From: Candidatus Cloacimonas sp. | GTDB taxonomy: Bacteria > Cloacimonadota > Cloacimonadia > Cloacimonadales > Cloacimonadaceae | Reading direction: 5' to 3' | Assembly (NCBI GenBank): GCA_035403355.1 | Contig: DAONFA010000029.1 | Location: 1 to 29,480, forward strand | Length of the DNA: 29,480 nucleotides | Shown here: piece after piece, positions 14,995 through 24,200 of the stretch | Numbering within the stretch: the stretch's first letter is position 1 | How the letters are laid out: each line of letters opens with the position of its first letter | Translations under genes and position numbers: made by a program | The notes under the pieces: model-generated | Seen by the model: only the letters and a program-made list of their open reading frames with translations | The model's database searches: none | Told to the model about the DNA's origin: nothing

Positions 14995-17663
14995 GCAACG
15001 AAAAAGCATTATTTATCAGCACACCGGAAATTATCTCAGACACCCCTCATTTAAATATTGCCGGAACAACTATTCTTGACCCCAATGCTAATAACCATCT
15101 GGAACCTGGTGAAACAGCTCAACTGCAAGTTCTGCTTATAAATAACGGATTTTCTGCTGCAGAGAATGTTACATCTGTTCTCAGGTGTTCCGATTCTTTT
15201 GTAACAATTAATAATAACACAGCTAATTACGGAAATATTGCCGGGGATTCTCAAGCTCTACCTCAAAACAATTTTAATTTAAGTGTTTCACCTTCTTGCC
15301 CTGGAGGTCACACAATTAACTTTACTTTGGCTCTTTCAGGCAGTGGATTAAATTGGAATTATTCCTTTTCTCTGGAGGTTTATGTTCCTATACTTGAATT
15401 TGGAACTTATACTATTTTAGATTCTAATGGTGACTATGATGGAATATTAGACCCCGGTGAAACTGCAAACCTTTCTGTGCAATTACTGAATACAGGAGAA
15501 GTAGCCAGCCCGGCTGGAACGGTAGCAATTACTACTTCTGACGAAGAAATTAATATTATTACAGGAACAGCTCAGTTTGCTTCTATTGCTGGAAACGGAA
15601 CTGCTACTCTTGTTTTTACTCTTAGCGCAGATGCTTCAGTTGCTGTTGGAACTATGGCTGATATTCTTTGTTCTGCTGTTGCCGGAATTTATTCTGCCTC
15701 AACGAATATTATTCTGGAAATCGGAGCACCTTTAGAAATTACAATCGGGACTGGAACTGGAACGCAAACTTATCCTTTGGATAGATATTATAACTATTCT
15801 GCTCATGAAGCAATTTATCTTGCCAGCGAAATAGGTGTTGCAGGTGAAATTAAGTCCCTTGCTTATTATAAAGCTCAAGGTGGAGATGAAAACCCGATAG
15901 AAAGTGTATCTATTTATATGAAACATACTCAAAGCACAAACCTCAGCTCCGGAGAATATAATTTGGATGGCTATACTTTGGTTTATAACGGTTCTTTTCC
16001 TAATAATGCAACTTCCGGTTGGATGGAAATTACTCTAAACCCAAGGTTCCTTTACAATGGAGTTGAAAATCTTTCTGTCCTCTGTGTGAAAGGGTATCAG
16101 CAATGGATAAGTAATTACCCGTATTGGAGTTATGCCAGCAGTGCATCATCCCAGGCAAGACAAAATCGTGATGATAGTTCAGCTCCTACAAATCTTTCCG
16201 CTACCAACAATCTACCTAATATCCGCTTTAAAATATTTGCAGATAGCAGTATAATTTTTTCACCTACTGCTTTAACAGCTATCGCGGGAAATGGAATAGT
16301 TACTTTATCCTGGGTAGCACCAGTTACAGGAAACATAGATAGTTATAATATTTACCGGAATAATGCCTTATATGATAATGTAGCTAATAGACATACTTAT
16401 TATGATGTAGATGTTGTTAATGGCACAACCTATTCTTATTATTTAACCTCTGTTTCCGGAACTAATGAATCACTTCCTTCTTCAACTGTTCAGGCAACTC
16501 CAAATAATGCTACTTCCAGCGTAGCAATAATTGGTAGTGGAACAAGCGTTACCGGAAATTCTAATGCCAGTCCGATAAATATTTATTTTAGAAGTTCGCA
16601 CGGTCAATCTGTTTATACTGCTGCAGAACTAAATGCGGCAGGGATTTACGGACCTGTAGATATTTTACAGCTGGGTTTTTATATAGCCGGCTCTCCAGTT
16701 TATGCTTTACCGAATTTCTTAATCCGAATGAAACACACAACTGCTACTAATGCGTCTTCCTGGCAAACAGCAACGGGAATGACTACTGTTTATACAAATG
16801 CATCCTATATGCCTGTTTCCGGTGGCTGGGATATGCTTACTCTTACTACTCCTTTTCATTGGAATGGAACTGATAATATTGTTGTAGATACTGCTTTTGG
16901 GCTTGTAAGCGCTTATAATTCTTCCGGAACAGTTCAATATACAACTGTTACTAATGGTTATTGTTATGCTTGGAGCGATAACAATGACCAAACTAATGTT
17001 TTTACCGGAAGTAATATTTCCAGTAATAGACCAAATATTAAAATTGTTGCTCCTTCCCAAGCTCAAAATGCATTAATTTCAGTTAACCCCGGTCAATTGA
17101 ATTTTGGAGCCGTGGAAATTGGCAATTCAGTAACTTTACCTTTTACCCTTCAAAATACCGGAAATCAGATACTGGCAGGTTATTTTTCGGTTCCGAATGG
17201 TTATTCTCTTGCTTTTCCGGCAAGAAAGGAATATACTATGTTCAAAGATGCGAAAAATGAAGAGCGTAATAACTTGCAGTTTTCTATAGAAGCAGGTAAC
17301 TCATTGACTTTTAATATAACTTTTGCACCCACGGTTCAGACGCTATATAATGGAAATCTGGTTATCACGAGTAATGCAACTAATTATCACAATTTCAATC
17401 TTGTTTTAACAGGTAGCGGTTATTATCCTTCTCTGGAAACACCTATTGTAACAATTACTAATGAGGGCTCAAGTATTTTGTTACACTGGAATGCAGTTCC
17501 CAACGCTGTCAGTTATCAAATATATCGCAGTGATAATCCTTACAGTAATTTCACTTTAATTGGAACTACTTCTTACTTACAGTTCCCTGATGTAAGTGGT
17601 AGCAGGGGATTTTATTATATCAAGGCAAGTACCCAGAATCCTGCTTTGAAAGTTGCACCTTAA
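14991..17663 (+). CDS. C-terminal part of the frameshifted C25-family protein
   Basis: This open frame (sense from about 14896) begins without an ATG; the nominal TTG at 14991 has no ribosome binding site, so it is a continuation of the upstream gene and not a separate gene. Modules: two CARDB-like Ig repeats introduced by ILDPNANNHLEPGE and ILDSNGDYDGILDPGE; a ~170-aa beta module (ASEIGVAGEIKSLAYYK ... SIYMKHTQ ... LVYNGSFP) at ~255-410; fibronectin III (~425-505); a second copy of the 170-aa module (~510-690); an ASH-like domain (NPGQLNFGAVEIGNS); and a last fibronectin III domain ending LKVAP. Unlike the other three giant proteins here, it has no YPNPFNP sorting domain at the end. Secreted or surface role inferred. 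Confidence 0.75.
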   Translation: MSNEKALFISTPEIISDTPHLNIAGTTILDPNANNHLEPGETAQLQVLLINNGFSAAENVTSVLRCSDSFVTINNNTANYGNIAGDSQALPQNNFNLSVSPSCPGGHTINFTLALSGSGLNWNYSFSLEVYVPILEFGTYTILDSNGDYDGILDPGETANLSVQLLNTGEVASPAGTVAITTSDEEINIITGTAQFASIAGNGTATLVFTLSADASVAVGTMADILCSAVAGIYSASTNIILEIGAPLEITIGTGTGTQTYPLDRYYNYSAHEAIYLASEIGVAGEIKSLAYYKAQGGDENPIESVSIYMKHTQSTNLSSGEYNLDGYTLVYNGSFPNNATSGWMEITLNPRFLYNGVENLSVLCVKGYQQWISNYPYWSYASSASSQARQNRDDSSAPTNLSATNNLPNIRFKIFADSSIIFSPTALTAIAGNGIVTLSWVAPVTGNIDSYNIYRNNALYDNVANRHTYYDVDVVNGTTYSYYLTSVSGTNESLPSSTVQATPNNATSSVAIIGSGTSVTGNSNASPINIYFRSSHGQSVYTAAELNAAGIYGPVDILQLGFYIAGSPVYALPNFLIRMKHTTATNASSWQTATGMTTVYTNASYMPVSGGWDMLTLTTPFHWNGTDNIVVDTAFGLVSAYNSSGTVQYTTVTNGYCYAWSDNNDQTNVFTGSNISSNRPNIKIVAPSQAQNALISVNPGQLNFGAVEIGNSVTLPFTLQNTGNQILAGYFSVPNGYSLAFPARKEYTMFKDAKNEERNNLQFSIEAGNSLTFNITFAPTVQTLYNGNLVITSNATNYHNFNLVLTGSGYYPSLETPIVTITNEGSSILLHWNAVPNAVSYQIYRSDNPYSNFTLIGTTSYLQFPDVSGSRGFYYIKASTQNPALKVAP

Positions 17664-17674
17664 ACATTTGGATG

Positions 17675-17778
17675 AACGACATTCCTGTCGTTTATTATGG
17701 TTGCCAGGAGGTCACCATTGCGGAAAAACGACATCCCTGTCGTTTACTATGGTTGATGAGGACATCATCATTGCGGAA
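17675..17778. repeat. Two 52-bp palindrome-bearing repeat units
   Basis: Units start at 17675 and 17727. Each has AACGACA, 4 nt, TGTCGTT, then a ggttg...agga... hairpin and attgcggaaa. The second hairpins are ggttgcc-agga-ggtcacc (17699-17716) and ggttgatg-agga-catcatc (17751-17769). The same two palindromes form the array at 29179-29480. Confidence 0.85.
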
Positions 17779-17783
17779 AAAAA

Positions 17784-17859
17784 TGGAGCGGGCAACGGGA
17801 TTTGAACCCGCGACCCTCAGCTTGGGAAGCTAATGCTCTACCATCTGAGCTATGCCCGC
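17784..17859 (-). tRNA. tRNA-Gly (anticodon CCC)
   Basis: Minus-strand 76-nt cloverleaf. The acceptor GCGGGCA pairs with TGCCCGC, followed by discriminator T and encoded CCA (17784-17786). The D arm is AGCTCAGATGGTAGAGC. The anticodon stem-loop TTAGC-TTCCCAA-GCTGA gives anticodon CCC (reads GGG), and the T arm is CGGGTTCAAATCCCG. It closely resembles bacterial glycine tRNA(CCC). A TTTTCCTTGAC motif on the same strand (17898-17908) has its TTGAC 39 nt upstream of the 5' end, as expected for a -35 box. Confidence 0.97.
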
Positions 17860-18040
17860 TCTTAATTGTATGCAAAAATTTTGCTGAGGTCATCCAAGTC
17901 AAGGAAAAACAATATTTCGGGTAGGGTGTTTTGTTTTGTTACGAACGCTGCACCTCTTTTCAAACATCATTCAATAATTTGCTGAACCCGAATTCGTTAA
18001 TCCCTATATTCGTTATCTGTTATATGTAATCCTGAAATTT

Positions 18041-18688
18041 TCAGGTTGTATAAGTAGTTGTAATCAGAACCTGCATTTCGCCAATAATTCTCTTTACGGC
18101 AGGACTGATAAGATCCATATTATTTAAAAGTTCCAAGCGTGCACTGCGTTGTTCCAATTCCTCTTTTGTAAAGATTTTATCCATCAGTCCGCAAATTTGT
18201 AATAGAGCAATTAAAGCCATTTCTCTGGGATCAGGTTTTATATCGGTTAACACGGTTCTTTTAATGCGAGAGAGGACTTCTTCCTCTTCTTTCTGGTCAA
18301 TAACAGGATAGCGGCGTTGTTTAAACAGCCATAACACCTTACATTGGCTTACTTTGATAATACCTTTTTCTTCCAAAGATTGCAGTAGTTTATCTTTCAA
18401 GTGCACCATAGAATTGTAAAGCTGGCCTACTAAAACGGCTGGTTGATTTCCTGCTTCAGTTTCAACTAAATTCTCCAGGATAGTATCCAGAAATTTATCA
18501 TTTGTCGGTTCTGTAGAAAGAACATAGATTCCTTTCAAATCAACATCAATTCTCTTTCTCAAAGCCAAATCCATTAAAAGCGCTCCAATTAAAGCTACAT
18601 TGATATTGATATTGGAAATCCTGTAGAAGGAATTGGTTTGATCATCTATGGCTAATATGATTAGTTCTTCAGCACAGTTAAGTAACAT
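18041..18688 (-). CDS. GPP34 family (GOLPH3/Vps74-like) protein
   Basis: 215 aa, close to the usual length. The N-terminus CAEELIILAIDDQTNSF and the hydrophobic helix ALIGALLMDLALRKRIDVD are the family signature. A KGIIKVSQ... segment follows, then a helical C-terminus (EMALIALLQICGLMDKIF) with EEEEVLSRIKRTV before it. Eukaryotic members bind phosphatidylinositol-4-phosphate and sort glycosyltransferases in the Golgi; bacterial homologues are known but their role is not settled, so membrane-lipid association is inference. It starts 22 bp after the solute-binding protein stop codon, with GAGG 5 nt before the ATG, and is probably co-transcribed with it. Confidence 0.8.
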   Translation of the reverse strand: MLLNCAEELIILAIDDQTNSFYRISNININVALIGALLMDLALRKRIDVDLKGIYVLSTEPTNDKFLDTILENLVETEAGNQPAVLVGQLYNSMVHLKDKLLQSLEEKGIIKVSQCKVLWLFKQRRYPVIDQKEEEEVLSRIKRTVLTDIKPDPREMALIALLQICGLMDKIFTKEELEQRSARLELLNNMDLISPAVKRIIGEMQVLITTTYTT

Positions 18689-18710
18689 TTATACCTCGTT
18701 GGGGTGATAG

Positions 18711-20000
18711 CTATAATTTTTTTAGATACTTTTCTTCATCAATAATGGCTTGAAACTTTTGGTTCATCTCGTCTAATGCCTGTTTGGGAGTAGATATTCC
18801 CCGCATAGCTTTTTCCAGGCAATCCTTCAGTTCCATTCGGGCTTTAAACCAGGCAGAAATCTGAGGTTCAAAAACAGCTGTCTCCAATTGGTCATACATA
18901 CCCTGAAATTGAGGAGAGTCCTTTAAAAAGTTCTGCAGTATCGGAGATTGCATAGCACTTTTCCGCACAGGCATATAACAGGTTTCAGCGCTCCATCGGG
19001 CTGTCTGTTCTGTATCTGTAAACCATTTAATAAATTCCCATGCACCCCATTCTCTTTTTTTATCTCCGCTTTTAAAGATTACTATGTTAGTTCCGCTGAT
19101 GGAGCTTTTATTAGTTCTATAAGTGGGCAGCGGAGCATAACCAATATTAAAATTAATGGGTTGCTGACGCATATGAGTGATGGAGACACTGCTTCCTTCA
19201 TACATAGCTGCAATTCCTGCCAGAAAGTCATTCTGGCCTTCAAACTCACGCACCAGATAAACGGTTTTATCTTTATTTAACAAATCCGTTAAAAAAGTTA
19301 ATGCTTCAATTGCTTGCGGACTATTTAGTTGGGGCTTGCCTTTTTCATCTAAAATAGTTCCTCCGGCTTGATAGAGCAAATTGATGAACTGCCATTCGTT
19401 AACATTTAAATTGGTGCCATAAGTTTCCGGTTTCCCGTCGTTATTTTTATCCTTAGTAAGGATTTTGCAATAGGAACGATATTCATCCCAATTGGCAGGA
19501 AAATGATTAGGGTCAAGACCGGCTCTATAAAAAGCATCTTTATTGTAAAAATAAGCACGCACGCTTTTATTGAAAGGAAAAGAGTAGATAGTATCATTAA
19601 AAGTATTGGATTTCAAAAAAACAGGATAGATATCTTCCAGGTTGTCTTTTGTCCAGGTTGTGTCTGCATTCATAAAGTCCTCAAGATTACACAATACACC
19701 TGCTTCAATGTATTTGGCAGTCCAGGATTCATATACCTGCGCAATATCGGGTTGATTATTAGCTTGGATGGAAGCCATAAGTTTCTGGGAAAGAGCATTG
19801 TAACTGCTGATAGGATTAGCTATTACTTCAATATCTTTATGAGTTTTGTTAAATTCGCCAATCATATTATTCAGGGTTTCTCCCAAGGGACCGCTAATGC
19901 CATGCCAAAAAATAACTTTAACCTTATTGGATTGGACGGAACTTTTACAACCGGCTAACAGCACAATGAGCATTAGAACAGCTATAAAGAACTTACGCAT
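18711..20000 (-). CDS. ABC transporter extracellular solute-binding protein, family 1 (sugar type)
   Basis: 429 aa. Lipoprotein signal with lipobox LLAGC (Cys18) is followed by VKVIFWHGISGPLGETLNNMI and FNKTHKDIEV, the classical start of family-1 binding proteins (maltose, glycerol-3-phosphate, other sugars). Further family motifs are QPDIAQVYESWTA, YSFPFNKSVRAYFYNKDAFYRAGLDP, WDEYRSYCKILTKD and MYEGSSV. It should be anchored on the outer side of the inner membrane and deliver an oligosaccharide or polyol to an ABC permease. No permease or ATPase gene lies in the window, so the partner is elsewhere. RBS AAGGAG (20006-20011) overlaps the stop of a preceding coding remnant, as if the gene once sat inside an operon. 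Confidence 0.92.
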   Translation of the reverse strand: MRKFFIAVLMLIVLLAGCKSSVQSNKVKVIFWHGISGPLGETLNNMIGEFNKTHKDIEVIANPISSYNALSQKLMASIQANNQPDIAQVYESWTAKYIEAGVLCNLEDFMNADTTWTKDNLEDIYPVFLKSNTFNDTIYSFPFNKSVRAYFYNKDAFYRAGLDPNHFPANWDEYRSYCKILTKDKNNDGKPETYGTNLNVNEWQFINLLYQAGGTILDEKGKPQLNSPQAIEALTFLTDLLNKDKTVYLVREFEGQNDFLAGIAAMYEGSSVSITHMRQQPINFNIGYAPLPTYRTNKSSISGTNIVIFKSGDKKREWGAWEFIKWFTDTEQTARWSAETCYMPVRKSAMQSPILQNFLKDSPQFQGMYDQLETAVFEPQISAWFKARMELKDCLEKAMRGISTPKQALDEMNQKFQAIIDEEKYLKKL

Positions 20001-20009
20001 TACAACTCC

Positions 20010-20129
20010 TTATTTTGCTAAAAGAAATTCCACTGCCATCTTTATTAGTTCAGGGTTAGCGTCAACGAAAAAATGAAAAGCAAGAGTTCTCTTTCCAGTG
20101 TAAACGATGTCCTCGTTGTTTTCTGTTCT
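20010..20129 (-). pseudogene. 3' remnant of an unidentified gene upstream of the binding protein
   Basis: On the minus strand 39 sense codons run from 20129 to a TAA at 20010-20012. The product is protein-like (TGKRTLAFHFFVDANPEL then MAVEFLLAK). There is no start codon until an internal ATG nine codons from the end, and an in-frame TAG lies just upstream (20130-20132). The TAA overlaps the ribosome binding site of the binding-protein gene, the spacing of a genuine operon. The remnant ends exactly where the dispersed repeat word taagtcaggagtcatt (20135-20150) begins, suggesting deletion or recombination at the repeat. The parent family is not recognised. Confidence 0.45.
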
Positions 20130-20580
20130 CTATTTAAGTCAGGAGTCATTACTGGATTGATGGAGGATGGCGTTCCTCCGCAAGAAAAAGTTATGCAGAG
20201 CCACAGAGAGCTCTGTTTACCCAGCTTCCTTGCTGGAGTGTTTATTACCTGCTATATGTTTATGAAAGAGCTCTCAAACAAAGTTTTAGTATCTATAAAC
20301 AGACATATAAGTGGCATTTGAGAGAGTAGTAGGGAAGAAGAGGATAAATTTTATCAACCCATAACTCATTATGGCACTATATTCCAAGCAAAAATCATAT
20401 CCGTGTAATCTGTATAATCTGTGAGAGATGGAACTTTGTATGGTTTATGTTGTTTTTACTATTTAATCCCTAAAGTCCCTTTAATCCTGTTCATCCCAGA
20501 CCTACTAAATCCTCAAAATCCTTAAATCCTAAAATCCTCGTTCCTACAATCCTATCCGTGTAATCTGTGAGCAATAAAAC
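20130..20580. repeat. Gene-free spacer with dispersed repeats
   Basis: Contains taagtcaggagtcatt (20135-20150, shared with 6863-6878) and a GGAGG/CCTCC hairpin (20162-20179). It also has the phrase atccgtgtaatctgtataat (20399-20418) and, at 20464-20572, the aatccct / atcctgttcatcccagacct / aaatcct / atccgtgtaatctgtgag element also seen at 7002-7132. No gene is supported. Confidence 0.8.
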
Positions 20581-21294
20581 CTATCCTTTAATCCATTGTT
20601 CCACTAAGCCGGGTAAAATCTCTCCGCATTTACCCTGATAAAATTCATCAATATAAACAAGATTATCCGGTTTTCCCAAATTTACAGCTATTGTTTTAGC
20701 TCCCATCAATTTTGCCGTAAGCACAAAACCTGCTGCTGGATAGACCACTCCGCTGGTGCCAATTATGATAAAGACAGAACACTCTCTTAAAGCATCATCA
20801 ATCAAATTCAAGTGATGCGGAATTTCACCAAACCATACAATATCCGGTCTTAAAATTCCCCCGCAGGAAGGACAAACAGGAATTTTCTGCTGATAATTTA
20901 CTTCTTTCAGGGCAAATTTATTATCGCAATTGATACAAATGCAATCAGCAAGGGAACCATGCATTTCCAGAACTCTTTGAGAACCTGCTTTAAAGTGTAA
21001 TGAATCAATATTTTGGGTAACCAACAAAAAGTTATCACCCAAAAATTGCTCCAGTTTTACTAAAGCAAAATGAGCAGGATTGGGCTTCTTAGCTATGCTG
21101 TCTTCATAGCGTAGCCGATAAAACTCCCAAACCTTAGCTGGATTAGCTGAAAATGCTTCCGGAGTGGCAACATCTTCAACTCTATTATTTTCCCACAAAC
21201 CACCGCTATCGCGAAAAGTGCTGATACCCGATTCCGCACTAATTCCGGCTCCAGTTAAAACAAGAACCTTCGTAGCAGGAGTTAGTTTCAGCAT
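20581..21294 (-). CDS. cobB: NAD-dependent protein deacylase, class III-type sirtuin
   Basis: 237 aa. Removes acyl groups from lysine using NAD. Visible motifs: GAGISAESGISTFRD (15-29) for NAD binding, TQNID (93-97), catalytic His112 in EMHGSL, a zinc ribbon with CINC (120-123) and CPSC, RPDIVWFGE, and a late IIIGTSGVVYPAA. The pair Tyr59/Arg62 (FYRLR) is the YxxR pattern that in CobB and SIRT5 favours succinyl/malonyl-lysine, so desuccinylase activity is plausible (inference). The start is 2 bp after the stop codon of the C25 peptidase gene, with no independent promoter visible, implying co-transcription. The gene symbol is by family resemblance. Confidence 0.95.
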   Translation of the reverse strand: MLKLTPATKVLVLTGAGISAESGISTFRDSGGLWENNRVEDVATPEAFSANPAKVWEFYRLRYEDSIAKKPNPAHFALVKLEQFLGDNFLLVTQNIDSLHFKAGSQRVLEMHGSLADCICINCDNKFALKEVNYQQKIPVCPSCGGILRPDIVWFGEIPHHLNLIDDALRECSVFIIIGTSGVVYPAAGFVLTAKLMGAKTIAVNLGKPDNLVYIDEFYQGKCGEILPGLVEQWIKG

Positions 21295-21296
21295 AT

Positions 21297-24200
21297 CTAT
21301 TTCAGCAGGAGCATTTTGCGCATTTGTACTCCGGAAGGAGTTGTTATGCGATAGTAATACACTCCGCTGGCTATATTGCGTTTCTTTATATCCAAGCCGT
21401 TAAAAACAATTCTATGAGTTCCAGCAGGCAAAGTATCGTTAAGCAAACGATTTACCAACTGCCCCTTAACATTGAAGACCTCCAGGCAAACAGGCATTCT
21501 AACCGGTAAAGAAAACACGATTGTCGTTTCCGGATTGAAGGGATTAGGATAGTTCTCATATAAAACTACTTCTTTAGAGGAAGGAATTGTCTCATCTTCA
21601 TTTTCCACATAGCCAACTACATGCACATCATCAATATACCAACCTTCACCGCTAACATAACCATCGCTGCCAAAAACCCAACGGAATTGCGCTGTTCCAC
21701 TAATATTGCCAAGCTCAAAAGTTGCTTCTGTCCAATCAAGTGAACCGGAATAAACCCAAGTATCAGCGGAAAGAGGAGAAGCGGAATTATTATATATCTT
21801 ATAAGGATAACCACCTACAGGGGTTATTTGATTCCAGTTGCCACCATTCACACTCATTTGCACAAAACCGCCATCCCAGGCATAGCTATGATTTGTGCTA
21901 TGATTTTCGGCACTCATCCAATGGTAAAACTTTAATTCGCAACCGGGATTAACATTAAATACAGGGCTTTCCAAAGCTCCGAAAGCGCTACCGGAATATT
22001 GAGCTGAACCGGTTCCTCCAAACTTCATAGAATAAGTTCCGTTCTCAGTATGATTACGATAAGAAGAACGATGCCATTGATTAACAAAGTTATTGTTGAG
22101 AGTAATGGCTTCCCAGTTTTGATAATCGTTTTCAAAAGTGTAATTTAGAGCTCCGAGATGAATCATAAAATCGCCTTCTACCAGATTTCCGTTTTCAGCG
22201 CTAAACATATAGTTGATAAGATAATTGGTATCCAATATTGCACTGTCCAAAATCTGCAAGTTTATGGCACTTTGATAATCTGCAGTAGTATTGGGAGCTA
22301 AAGAAGTAAGTAAGACCTCATCCTGCCCCAAGATAATATCCGGAGAATTACTAAACAAAATCATCATCGGAGTGTAAGCATATCCGCTACCGTTATTGGC
22401 AATGCTGAAACTGATTGAAGGTGTATCCCCGGGTAAGATGATAGCATCCAAATTATTTACCTGATATGAAAGCAACTGCAAAACCGGAGCATTCAAATTT
22501 AAGGAAAAATTACTGTTGGAAAGATAGGAATCGTAATTCGCTCGGATAGTAAATAAAATACTGGTATGATCATTATAATTGCCAACTACTCTGAAAAGGA
22601 ATGCTGTGTTCACTGCTACGGAATCCCCTGCACTAATGGCAGCGAAAGAAACAGTGGGAGATATTATTTGAATATTGGATGAATTACAGGAAAGGGTTAA
22701 AGTTCCGGGAGTTGAAAGGTCAAGTAAACCTACATTTTTAATATAGAAATTCAAAGAAAGAGTATCCCCGAGCTGATAAAGTCCGTCATCATCGTTTACA
22801 TTGATATTATTACACATAAGATAGGGCATCTGAGCTGCGGTTGCTGTAATTGTAGTATTAAAAGCATAGAAATTAGGTGCATTGATATAAACGGAATAAG
22901 TTCCAGGAGAAAGAGGAGCAAGGAAATTAACGATAAGTAATCCATTTGCATCGGCGGTAGTTTTACAAACAGTTTGCTGCGCATCTTTAAGAATAAATTC
23001 AGCATAAGGTGCATTGGTTTGAATTTGATAGTTATTAACACCTACTAACAATTGCTGAGGCAAATTGGCAATTATGGTTTGAGGTGTATCTGTCCACAAC
23101 ATCATTGCCGGATCACCAAAAAGATTAGTTTCATACGAGACCCAATACATAACAGGAGTATTGCTGATAAAAGGTATATTATCTATTTTGGAATCCTGCA
23201 ACGCACTTCCTAAATCATAAATGTTTTCTCCGAAGATTGCATCTATAAATTGCCGATGTATGTATTGAGAAGCTCCATCAGTGCTACCTTGAGTTCCCCA
23301 ACCGTAACGCGAATGAGAAATCATTGCTACGGGTCCTGTGGCTATAGAAGTCATTTTTTCCGTTATACAATCCGAAGTATATTGTCCGGGAGAGGTCTCG
23401 CGGTTGTCAAAAGCACCGGAATAACAGCCCTGAGTAAAATATGTGGAAAAATTGTGGTTTATGCCATTATTCGTTATTGTAGAGGAACTCACCTGATTAT
23501 TGGATAAACGCATTGTATAAGTAGTATTGGAATGTCCTAAATGATTTACCAGGTTTGGTCCCGCACTTAAAAGAGGACGAATCTCACTTGCACCCCAGGA
23601 ATCGGCGGCTCCATAAGTTCTATCGTATAAAGTAGTTATATTCCAGGAAGTGGGAACTCCGATGGTGGTATAACCGTTTGTGCTACATCCACCTATCATT
23701 TCATCCATATAATCACCGCCCCAGGTAGGTCCATCCCACAACCATTCGCCAACAAAAAACGCTGATTTTATTTCATTTGCTACAGGAGCATTGCTATACA
23801 GGGTTAGTTTATTCAGGAAATTGTCTATTTCTGTATCGCTATTATAGCAAAAACGACCGATAGCCAGTTCCGGAGCAAGGTCTTCTTCATAAATTTCACC
23901 CCAATTGCTATCGCCATCATCATTCCAGTTTCCATCCAAACAAGCATAATACATATCAGCAGGTATATCTGCATCAACACCTTCGCTGCTGTTATCTATA
24001 TTTACATAAAAACCACGATGTGGAATTACATCGGTATCTCCAGCCAGAAAAACATAGCGCAATGGATTAGTAGCATATAGAGATATAATGTAATTGCGTA
24101 GTTTTTCCTGAGTATCTGCTCCTGCGGTCTCAGCAATTATATCACCAATACTTTTGATAAGAACTGTTTTTCCCCGTGATTCGTGAAAAGTTTTTAGGGG

